A stretch of DNA of 10,826 nucleotides from Syntrophomonadaceae bacterium (lineage in GTDB: Bacteria; Bacillota; Dethiobacteria; DTU022): assembly GCA_007126465.1 (NCBI GenBank), contig SLBE01000059.1, positions 1-10,826 of the forward strand. Reading direction: 5' to 3'. The notes beneath the pieces are model-generated. The model was not told the origin of the DNA, made no database searches, and worked only from the letters and a program-made list of their open reading frames with translations. Both the position numbers and the translations under genes were made by a program. The stretch's first letter is position 1; each line of letters opens with the position of its first letter. Shown here piece by piece: positions 1 through 5,585 of this stretch.

Positions 1-78
1 GCTTGTTTCTTTATGTGTATGGTTTGCTTTTACCTGATCAGGTTTTAAGGTGCTCTTGCATACAGGATCATAATACAT
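1..78 (-). CDS. YHS-type metal-binding protein, N-terminal fragment (possible start of copper ATPase)
   Basis: Only the first 26 codons lie in the window; the gene continues past the left edge. The frame opens with an ATG preceded by a good Shine-Dalgarno site (AAAGGAGA, 86-93). The peptide begins MYYDPVCKSTLKPDQVKANH. The D-P-V-C opening at residues 4-7 is typical of YHS domains, short Cys-containing metal-binding modules found alone or at the N-terminus of copper-transporting P-type ATPases. The gene lies 47 nt downstream of copZ on the same strand with no visible terminator between, so it is probably expressed from the same copper-responsive promoter. Chaperone followed by CopA-type ATPase is a common order in Firmicutes, so a CopA with an N-terminal YHS domain is my best guess; a small stand-alone YHS protein is the alternative. 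It is too short to be found by an ordinary ORF length cut-off. Confidence 0.6.
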   Translation of the reverse strand, partial: MYYDPVCKSTLKPDQVKANHTHKETS

Positions 79-125
79 AGTTAAGTCTCCTTTCCTGTTG
101 CTTTTTTGAGCTTTAATAAATCATC

Positions 126-362
126 TTATCCGGATAAAGCTCCTTCATATCCGGAATCCTTGATTATCTGAAGCAGGGTTTCTGCATTAATTACTGAAGA
201 ATCATAGTCTACATAGGCTTTTTCTTCTGAAAGCTCTACCCTGGCGGTATTGACTCCATTAGCCTGCTGTAATGCTTTTTCAATACGCTGAGAGCAATGA
301 TTGCAGCTCATTCCTGAGATATTAATTATTACATTTTCCTGCTTATTTGTTGTTCCAACCAT
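126..362 (-). CDS. copZ: Copper chaperone CopZ (heavy-metal-associated domain protein)
   Basis: A 78-residue single-domain HMA protein. The metal-binding motif M-x-C-x-x-C is present as GMSCNHCSQRIEKAL, with the two cysteines that bind Cu(I). The rest fits the beta-alpha-beta-beta-alpha-beta fold of the family, including the GYEGAL tail near the C-terminus. Such proteins carry Cu(I) in the cytoplasm to a CopA-type P1B ATPase or to the CsoR repressor. The frame can begin at TTG (371) or ATG (362). I prefer the ATG because AAGGGTGG (372-379) sits 9 nt before it, whereas that site would abut the TTG. The gene is first in a minus-strand operon with a YHS-type gene and is expressed from a promoter holding a CsoR-like operator. 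Family assignment is secure; copper rather than another soft metal is inferred from the operator and the motif. Confidence 0.9.
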   Translation of the reverse strand: MVGTTNKQENVIINISGMSCNHCSQRIEKALQQANGVNTARVELSEEKAYVDYDSSVINAETLLQIIKDSGYEGALSG

Positions 363-397
363 GTTGTTCAACCACCCTTCTTAAATAATTCATTTTA

Positions 398-427
398 ATT
401 ATACCCCCTATGGGTATAGTGTGTCAA
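398..427 (-). promoter_or_regulatory. Sigma-A promoter of the copZ operon
   Basis: Read on the minus strand, a perfect -35 hexamer TTGACA (427-422) is separated by 18 nt from a perfect -10 hexamer TATAAT (403-398). The predicted start of transcription falls near 390, about 30 nt before the copZ ATG. A promoter this close to consensus would be strongly active unless repressed, which fits the operator located within its spacer. Confidence 0.85.
401..417. promoter_or_regulatory. CsoR-like copper operator
   Basis: The 17-nt sequence ATACCCCCTATGGGTAT is an inverted repeat with 6-nt arms (ATACCC/GGGTAT) around a 5-nt centre. It matches the TACCC...GGGTA pattern known for CsoR-family operators of copper operons. 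It fills most of the spacer of the copZ promoter and touches the -10 box, so a bound repressor would block RNA polymerase; Cu(I) would release it. The csoR gene is not in this window. Related CsoR-family sulfur-responsive repressors (CstR) bind similar G/C-tract sites, but the adjacent CopZ gene favours copper. Confidence 0.8.
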
Positions 428-498
428 GCCCCTGTTCACAGGTCAACCCGGAACCTAATAATTAAAAATTTAAAAATAACCATAAGCCATAATTCCTA

Positions 499-527
499 TT
501 GACATGGTAGGCATTATGTCTTATATT
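499..527 (+). promoter_or_regulatory. Sigma-A promoter of the transsulfuration operon
   Basis: TTGACA (499-504) and TATATT (522-527) are separated by the ideal 17 nt. Transcription would start near 534, leaving a leader of about 57 nt. That is too short for a T-box or SAM riboswitch and no such structure is visible, so any sulfur control must act by a DNA-binding regulator or elsewhere. Confidence 0.75.
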
Positions 528-590
528 GAAGGACAAATATTAATGCCTGATTGGCTGGGCGATTAAAATTCAGGTTAAGGAGAACTGGAT

Positions 591-1574
591 ATGCGTTTTT
601 ATAAAAGTGTAGAAGGTTTAATCGGTGGAACCCCCCTGGTTCGATTGAACCGGGTTACGGCCGGTTTGAAACCTACAATACTGGCCAAATTGGAAACTAT
701 GAATCCCGGAGGCAGCGTCAAGGACCGCATTGGCCTGGCCATGATCGAAGAAGCTGAAAAAACCGGGCAGCTCAAACCGGACAGCACTATTGTTGAAGCT
801 ACTGCCGGGAATACAGGAGTAGGGTTGGCAATAAGCGCCGCAGCAAAAGATTACCGGTGTATCTTTGTTCTGCCCGACAAGATGAGCCGGGATAAAATCG
901 ATTTGCTTAAAGCATACGGGGCTGAAGTAGTCGTTACCCGGAGCGACGTTCCCCCTGATTCTCCCGAAAGCTATAACGGTGTCGCCGATAGGTTGGCCGG
1001 AGAGATACCCGGCTCTTTCAGACCAAACCAGTTTGCCAACCAGGCAAACCCTGCTGCCCATTACCAGTCCACAGGGCCGGAAATATGGACTGACACCGAA
1101 GGTATGGTGGATGTTCTGGTCGCCGGAATCGGAACAGGGGGAACGATATCCGGAACCGGACATTTTCTGAAAGAAAAGAAACCTTCCCTGAAGGTTGTAG
1201 GTGCTGATCCGGCAGGTTCAATACTGTCTGGTGACTCACCGAAACCTTACAAAGTAGAAGGCATTGGTGAAGATTTTTTCCCTGAAACATACGACCACGA
1301 GTTGGTTGATGAAATGATCAGAATAACCGACCAGGAATCTTTTACCATGGCCCGGCGGTTGACTCGCGAAGAGGGACTGCTTTCAGGAGGTTCTGCCGGC
1401 ACGGCAGTAGCGGCGGCGTTAAAATATGCCGAACGAATTGATAAAGACAAACTGATTGTTGTAATATTGCCTGATACCGGTCGTAACTATATCTCCGGAT
1501 TCCACTCTGATCAGTGGATGGAAGAAAACGGGTTTAAAGTAGAAGAAAGAAGGAGCGTAAAGAATGCGAAATAA
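591..1574 (+). CDS. Cystathionine beta-synthase-type PLP enzyme (O-acetylserine/serine-dependent), catalytic domain only
   Basis: A 327-residue fold-type II PLP enzyme of the cysteine synthase/CBS family. Visible marks are the Schiff-base lysine in NPGGSVKDR (K44), the substrate loop TAGNTG (71-76), the phosphate-binding GTGGT (181-185) and GGSAG (266-270) before the cofactor-ring-binding segment LPDTGRNY. Several stretches are typical of CBS rather than CysK: PDKMSRDK, the DSPES segment, VGADPAGSIL, VEGIGEDF and the ending RNYISGFHSDQWM. The expected reaction condenses homocysteine with serine or O-acetylserine to give cystathionine. There is no N-terminal heme region and no C-terminal pair of regulatory CBS domains, as in MccA-like bacterial enzymes. 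The start has a good ribosome binding site (AAGGAGA, 577-583). The gene overlaps the next by 11 nt, indicating coupled translation. A plain O-acetylserine sulfhydrylase is the main alternative. Confidence 0.85.
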   Translation: MRFYKSVEGLIGGTPLVRLNRVTAGLKPTILAKLETMNPGGSVKDRIGLAMIEEAEKTGQLKPDSTIVEATAGNTGVGLAISAAAKDYRCIFVLPDKMSRDKIDLLKAYGAEVVVTRSDVPPDSPESYNGVADRLAGEIPGSFRPNQFANQANPAAHYQSTGPEIWTDTEGMVDVLVAGIGTGGTISGTGHFLKEKKPSLKVVGADPAGSILSGDSPKPYKVEGIGEDFFPETYDHELVDEMIRITDQESFTMARRLTREEGLLSGGSAGTAVAAALKYAERIDKDKLIVVILPDTGRNYISGFHSDQWMEENGFKVEERRSVKNAK

Positions 1575-2709
1575 TAAATTTTCCACCCGGGCTATTCATG
1601 TGGGGCAGGAAGCCGACCCGGTAACAGGAGCGACGATAGTGCCGATATACGCCACTTCCACATTTACCCAGAAAGCGCCGGGAGAACACAAAGGATATGA
1701 GTATTCCCGAACCGGAAACCCAACCAGGTCTGCGCTGGAAGAATGCCTGGCTTCCCTTGAGGGAGCGCAATACGGGTTAGCTTTTGCCTCCGGCTCAGCT
1801 GCTACCGATGCGGTGATAAGCCTGCTGGAACCTGGTGAGCATTTGGTTTCATGTTCAGAAGTATACGGGGGCACTTTTCGCCTATTTGACAAGATTTACG
1901 GGCGCAGGGGGCTGGAGGCAACCTATGTAGATGACTCAAACCCGGAGGCATTCGGACATGCATTGACCCCGAAAACCCGGATGGTCTGGCTGGAAAGCCC
2001 GACTAATCCTCTTTTAAATATTTTCGATATACAGTCTATAGCTAAACTTGCTCATGAAAATGGCTCGCTCGTAGTCGTGGACAACACCTTCGCTACTCCT
2101 TACCTGCAAAATCCCCTGGCCCTGGGCGCGGATATAGTAGTACACAGCACTACCAAGTATTTAAATGGCCACTCAGATCTAATCGGAGGGGCGGTAGTTA
2201 CCTCCAACGAGGCTCTGTATAAAGAAATGGGCTTCTATCAGAACGCGGCGGGCGCTGTTCCATCACCGTTTGATTCATGGCTGGTTCTGCGTGGTATAAA
2301 AACGCTAAAGGTCCGCATGGAAGCCCATCAGAGGGGAGCAGATGAAATTGCTTCATTCCTGGTGGATCATCAGGCTGTAGCGAAAGTTTACTATCCCGGC
2401 CTGAAACAACATCCCGGCCATGACCTGGCCTTGAAACAGATGTCAGGGTGGGGAGGCATGGTTTCATTTAAGCTCTACGACCCGACTCGTGTTGACTCAT
2501 TTTTCAGGAACCTGGAACTTTTTGCTGTGGCGGAAAGCCTGGGCGGGGTAGAGTCACTGGCCTGTCACCCCTGTACCATGACCCATGCCACTATTCCGGA
2601 AGTGAAGCGCCAGGCTCTGGGCATTACCCCGCAGCTGGTCCGGCTCTCTGTCGGCCTGGAAGATCCGGCAGATCTAATTGAAGACTTGCAGAAAGCACTC
2701 AGAGTTTAA
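1564..2709 (+). CDS. Cystathionine gamma-lyase/gamma-synthase family PLP enzyme
   Basis: A 381-residue Cys/Met-metabolism PLP enzyme, full length for the family (about 380-400). It shows the YSRTGNPTR segment (47-55), the glycine/serine PLP-phosphate motif ASGSAA (75-80), the YGGTFR substrate loop, VVDNTFATPYLQNP with the pyridine-binding D173, and the Schiff-base lysine K198 in STTKYLNGHSD. The C-terminal half has SLGGVESL, MTHATIP and RLSVGLED. YGG rather than the YGC of methionine gamma-lyase argues against that enzyme. Pairing with a CBS-type gene favours cystathionine gamma-lyase (cystathionine to cysteine, 2-oxobutyrate and ammonia), like mccB; cystathionine gamma-synthase (metB) cannot be excluded because sequence alone separates them poorly. 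The ATG lies inside the end of the previous gene, with GGAG at 1552-1555 at 8 nt spacing. The enzyme is cytosolic and normally a homotetramer. Confidence 0.85.
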   Translation: MRNNKFSTRAIHVGQEADPVTGATIVPIYATSTFTQKAPGEHKGYEYSRTGNPTRSALEECLASLEGAQYGLAFASGSAATDAVISLLEPGEHLVSCSEVYGGTFRLFDKIYGRRGLEATYVDDSNPEAFGHALTPKTRMVWLESPTNPLLNIFDIQSIAKLAHENGSLVVVDNTFATPYLQNPLALGADIVVHSTTKYLNGHSDLIGGAVVTSNEALYKEMGFYQNAAGAVPSPFDSWLVLRGIKTLKVRMEAHQRGADEIASFLVDHQAVAKVYYPGLKQHPGHDLALKQMSGWGGMVSFKLYDPTRVDSFFRNLELFAVAESLGGVESLACHPCTMTHATIPEVKRQALGITPQLVRLSVGLEDPADLIEDLQKALRV

Positions 2710-2844
2710 AAGCTAAAATTGTTTTTCACTCTCACTTGACAATTACCCCCTGTATTGTAACCAGTGTTGTGCGTTCATCACAAACATTATTACCTTCATA
2801 AACCGCCATAATAAGATAACAACTTGAGATTTCTCTTATTTATA

Positions 2845-2873
2845 TTTACAAGTTCCATATAAATAGGTATTCT
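2845..2873 (+). promoter_or_regulatory. Putative promoter of the aminotransferase gene
   Basis: TTTACA (2845-2850) and TATTCT (2868-2873) are separated by 17 nt in an AT-rich stretch of the 192-nt spacer after the transsulfuration operon. The start of transcription would fall near 2880, leaving a short leader with the GAGGGGG ribosome binding site (2889-2895) before the GTG. The spacer contains no clear terminator or further gene. Confidence 0.45.
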
Positions 2874-2901
2874 TAATGGAAGCCACTAGAGGGGGTATGT
2901 A

Positions 2902-4083
2902 GTGAGAAACATATTATGGTGTACAGGCCACAGCCTGAAAATACCGGATATTGTCAGGGCTGAAGGCAGCTTTATTTATGACGGCCGGGGCAACCGCTAC
3001 ATGGACCTTGAATCAGGAGTTTGGGTTGTTCCCCTGGGGCACAACTACCCTGGCGTAAACCAGGCTATTAATGATCAGTTAAGCAAGTTAACCCACTGCG
3101 GGTACTATAACAGCAGCAGCATAGTTAATGAAGCTGCCCGGGCTGTGCTTGGTATTACCGGCCTGGAAGACGGCAAATGCATTTTTCTATGCTCGGGCAG
3201 TGAAGCAGTAGAGTGCGGTATCCAGGCTATCCATAAAATCACCGGTAAAACTAAACTCCTCTGCCTGCATGACTCTTTTCTTGGTTCTTACGGGGCAGCC
3301 AGTAAAAAGCGGCAAGAGGAGTGGCACCTGCTGGACTGGACCGGGTGCCGCAGCTGCTCTCAAAGTGAACGGTGCGATCCCGACTGCCATCTATTTTCAG
3401 CTATACCATTTAAAGAGCTGGGAGGTTTTGTTTTTGAACCGGGCAGTGCTTCCGGCCTGGTCAGGTTCCCGCCTTGTGCCCTGATTGAAAAAATGGTAAG
3501 TAAAATTAGAGATCACGGTGGAAAAATTCTAGTTAATGAAGTAACCACGGGACTGGGCAGATCAGGCCAGTGGTTTGGCTATAACCATTACCAGCTTAAA
3601 CCGGATCTTGTTGCCATGGGTAAAGGGATAGGAAATGGTTACCCTGTCAGCGTACTGGCGATTTCTCAGGATGCTGCCCGCAAACTGGAAGAAAAATCAT
3701 TCTACTACCAGCAGTCTCATCAAAACGATGCTCTTGGCTGCAGGGTAGCGCTTGCAGTTATCGATGAGCTGGACAAGGAAAACCTGATTGAAAGGTGCTC
3801 GGAACTGGGTATAGAGTTTTTAAAGCACTTAAATAGTATCTGCCGGAAATATCCCTTCGTGCGGGATATCCGGGGTAAAGGGTTTATGATTGCCATAGAA
3901 TTTTCAGGGGCAGGCGATCAACCGGCTGTCGCCATCCACGATCAACTGATTAAAAAGGGATTTATTACTTCCCTGCGCCGTGGGCATAACTCTCTGCGTA
4001 TCGATCCGCCTTTAAATATAAAGAAGGAGTACCTGGCTGAATTTACAACCGGACTTGATTCAGTTCTCAGCTCTACCTGTTAA
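2902..4083 (+). CDS. Class III aminotransferase-like PLP enzyme with Cys4 insert
   Basis: A 393-residue fold-type I, class III aminotransferase homologue (family of ornithine, acetylornithine and GABA aminotransferases). It shows the N-terminal YDGRGNRYMDLESG segment, the PLP-phosphate motif SGSEAVE (98-104), the TGLGRSG segment (216-222) and the Schiff-base lysine K241 in MGKGIGNGYPVS. The substrate is not known. Two features are odd. The Asp expected to bind the PLP pyridine nitrogen, in the family D-E-V/I-x-T-G motif, is Asn (N212 in LVNEVTTG). A cysteine cluster C149-x2-C152-x5-C158-x3-C162 sits in the segment after residue 145 and could bind zinc or an Fe-S cluster. The GTG start is set by GAGGGGG 6 nt upstream. 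The membrane-protein gene downstream on the same strand may be co-transcribed. PLP enzyme class is certain; transaminase activity is not. Confidence 0.85.
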   Translation: MRNILWCTGHSLKIPDIVRAEGSFIYDGRGNRYMDLESGVWVVPLGHNYPGVNQAINDQLSKLTHCGYYNSSSIVNEAARAVLGITGLEDGKCIFLCSGSEAVECGIQAIHKITGKTKLLCLHDSFLGSYGAASKKRQEEWHLLDWTGCRSCSQSERCDPDCHLFSAIPFKELGGFVFEPGSASGLVRFPPCALIEKMVSKIRDHGGKILVNEVTTGLGRSGQWFGYNHYQLKPDLVAMGKGIGNGYPVSVLAISQDAARKLEEKSFYYQQSHQNDALGCRVALAVIDELDKENLIERCSELGIEFLKHLNSICRKYPFVRDIRGKGFMIAIEFSGAGDQPAVAIHDQLIKKGFITSLRRGHNSLRIDPPLNIKKEYLAEFTTGLDSVLSSTC

Positions 4084-4150
4084 TAACAGGATTATTGACG
4101 GTTCGTTTGCATATGTTACAGGACAAAAAGGCGATAACAGTAAACCTAAA

Positions 4151-4157
4151 GAGGAGG
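4151..4157 (+). promoter_or_regulatory. Strong ribosome binding site that decides the start of the membrane-protein gene
   Basis: GAGGAGG is close to the full anti-Shine-Dalgarno complement. No ATG, GTG or TTG follows in a usable frame: the GTG at 4172 reaches a stop after four codons. In the frame of the long ORF it is followed by ATT codons at 4162 and 4168, the second at 10 nt spacing. The first conventional in-frame start, TTG at 4213, is 55 nt away with no ribosome binding site of its own. Confidence 0.65.
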
Positions 4158-4167
4158 CTTTATTAAC

Positions 4168-4995
4168 ATTAGTGACCAAATTTTAAAGAAAAATAGTATT
4201 GACCGCATTCTATTGAGGATAACCCCGGCAAAGATTATCATTGCTTTTGCCATTTGCCTGCTGGGTTGCTTCACAGCGATATTGCTCTTTGATGTGTACA
4301 ACCTTTTTGGAGTTCGCTCTTTTTTAGAAACTTCAGGGTTAGGCGCACCTGCAGTCTGGTATCACCTCTTCAGTGCGCGGAGCCCCACTGAATACCTGCA
4401 AACTTTTCTATTAGGCCTGTTTGCGCTTAGCTGTGTTTATACTTCCGGCCGCACCGCGGAATTAACGCAAAACAGGTTAGGGTATTTCTGGTTTATGATT
4501 GGTTTATTTGCCCTCATACTGCTGGTAGAGGAAGGGGCCGATTTAAGCCGCAGGTATCAAACTATTATGGAGATTATCATGCCCGGAGCGCCATTTTTCT
4601 CCAGCAGGGCACTTATTTTTTCCATTTACATGTTTATTGGCCTGATCCCGATAGTATTATATTTTAAAGCTATTTATGCCCACAAGAAAACCTTTTTCTA
4701 CCTGGTTGCGGGCTACCTTGTTTATGGTTTTGCCGGTATTCAGTCCGTATTTTTGAATTTTATCGGGCTTTCGAGAGCAGATTTTGGTATGTTTCTATTC
4801 TATGATCTGCTGGGTGGGGTTTTACACTTTCCCCTTAATGAAGCTTATTTATCAAAAGAATACATTGCTTTTCTGTTCGTGGACTATGTTATCGAGGAAC
4901 CCCTGGAATTGCTGGCCATCTGTTTCCTGCTCTGTTCGATATTTTCTTATATGGCCGAAATTTATAAACCTGAAGGCAAACTTAAACAGGGTTAG
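4168..4995 (+). CDS. Polytopic membrane protein of unknown function (probable ATT start)
   Basis: I do not recognise this family by name. From the ATT at 4168 it has 275 residues; from the conventional TTG at 4213 it has 260. I prefer ATT because only it has a ribosome binding site (GAGGAGG, 4151-4157) and the added residues (SDQILKKNSIDRILLR) give a polar, basic cytoplasmic lead into the first helix. About six hydrophobic helices are visible (from ATT: 22-42, 75-92, 104-120, 148-168, 175-199, 245-265). Two acidic motifs sit at helix edges: VEEGADLSRRYQ at the end of the third helix and DYVIEEPLELLA entering the last, so E-E-x-x-D and E-E-x-x-E lie near the membrane. These could be structural or metal- or substrate-binding. 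The gene follows the aminotransferase by 84 nt, and a shared transcript is plausible. No function should be assigned. Confidence 0.75.
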   Translation: MSDQILKKNSIDRILLRITPAKIIIAFAICLLGCFTAILLFDVYNLFGVRSFLETSGLGAPAVWYHLFSARSPTEYLQTFLLGLFALSCVYTSGRTAELTQNRLGYFWFMIGLFALILLVEEGADLSRRYQTIMEIIMPGAPFFSSRALIFSIYMFIGLIPIVLYFKAIYAHKKTFFYLVAGYLVYGFAGIQSVFLNFIGLSRADFGMFLFYDLLGGVLHFPLNEAYLSKEYIAFLFVDYVIEEPLELLAICFLLCSIFSYMAEIYKPEGKLKQG

Positions 4996-5075
4996 AAGAG
5001 CACAAAGCCTGGTCCTGTTACTTAAGATAAACATTTGCAGCACAGGCTAGTTATACCAGCGAACCTTTTCCCGCT

Positions 5076-5104
5076 ATTACAGTACATCGTTTAAGTGATA
5101 AAAT
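5076..5104 (+). promoter_or_regulatory. Putative promoter of the potassium channel gene
   Basis: ATTACA (5076-5081, 4 of 6 matches to consensus) and TAAAAT (5099-5104, 5 of 6) are separated by 17 nt. Transcription would start near 5111, leaving a leader of about 34 nt ending in GAGGA (5134-5138) before the ATG. The 149-nt spacer otherwise shows only a weak, long-looped inverted repeat (AGCCTG...CAGGCT). Confidence 0.4.
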
Positions 5105-5144
5105 AAAACATGGTCAACTGACTTCCACATAGTGAGGAAAAGTT

Positions 5145-5567
5145 ATGAGCAAACTAAAGCTATTATCGATCATTTTAAAAACCAGCGGTATGTCAAAGGT
5201 TTTATACAGCTTCCTGGGTTTCTTTCTCATTTCAGCAGTGATTATATGGCTGGTCGATCCTAATGTTAATAGCTTCTTCGATGCAATCTGGTTCAGCTTT
5301 GCTGTTGTTACAACAATTGGCTTTGGGGATATTGTTGTGACGAACCTTTTTGCAAGAATAATAGCCATTGTTCTTGCTGTGTATGGGATACTGGTTATTG
5401 CAATTATAACGGGTATTATTGTTTACTACATATCCGAGATACTTAAAATCAAAGGAACCAAAGGTGCTTCAGCGTTTTTACATGATCTGTACAACTTGGA
5501 TAAGCTTTCACAGGAAGAGCTTAAAGAGTTATCTACCAGGATAAAAAAGACACATAATGATCATTAG
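5145..5567 (+). CDS. Two-transmembrane potassium channel (Ion_trans_2 type)
   Basis: A 140-residue pore-only channel. The first membrane helix covers about residues 18-37, a pore helix about 46-57, then the selectivity filter TTIGFGD (56-62), and the second, pore-lining helix about 69-98 with glycines at 81 and 90 that could act as a gating hinge. The filter is a TIGFGD variant of the classic TVGYGD, a common substitution in prokaryotic channels. The 40-residue cytoplasmic tail is charged and mostly helical and is far too short for an RCK/TrkA-N ligand-binding domain, so this resembles KcsA-like minimal channels. Four subunits would form the pore. Selectivity for potassium is inferred from the filter. 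The gene converges on the hydrolase gene, with 18 nt between their stops, and has its own likely promoter. Confidence 0.9.
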   Translation: MSKLKLLSIILKTSGMSKVLYSFLGFFLISAVIIWLVDPNVNSFFDAIWFSFAVVTTIGFGDIVVTNLFARIIAIVLAVYGILVIAIITGIIVYYISEILKIKGTKGASAFLHDLYNLDKLSQEELKELSTRIKKTHNDH

Positions 5568-5585
5568 AATTAAGCTGCCATAAAC

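Noticed and set aside
431..590. T-box or SAM riboswitch before the sulfur amino acid operon.
   Set aside because: The predicted leader is about 57 nt and lacks the conserved elements of either class.
618..1163. Long minus-strand open frame of 181 codons within the CBS-type gene.
   Set aside because: It is a shadow of the plus-strand gene, has no recognisable domain and its composition reflects the antisense of conserved PLP-enzyme sequence.
2736..2764. TTGACA at 2736-2741 as a promoter for the aminotransferase.
   Set aside because: No acceptable -10 box lies 16-18 nt downstream; the pair at 2845/2868 is better.
2876..2902. Mini-ORF of eight codons (MEATRGGM) whose TAG overlaps the aminotransferase GTG start, suggesting a leader peptide.
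   Set aside because: It has no ribosome binding site of its own, and the most likely transcription start (near 2880) lies inside or after its ATG.
5006..5050. Inverted repeat AGCCTG...CAGGCT after the membrane-protein gene as a terminator.
   Set aside because: The arms are only 6 nt, the loop is over 30 nt and no T-run follows.
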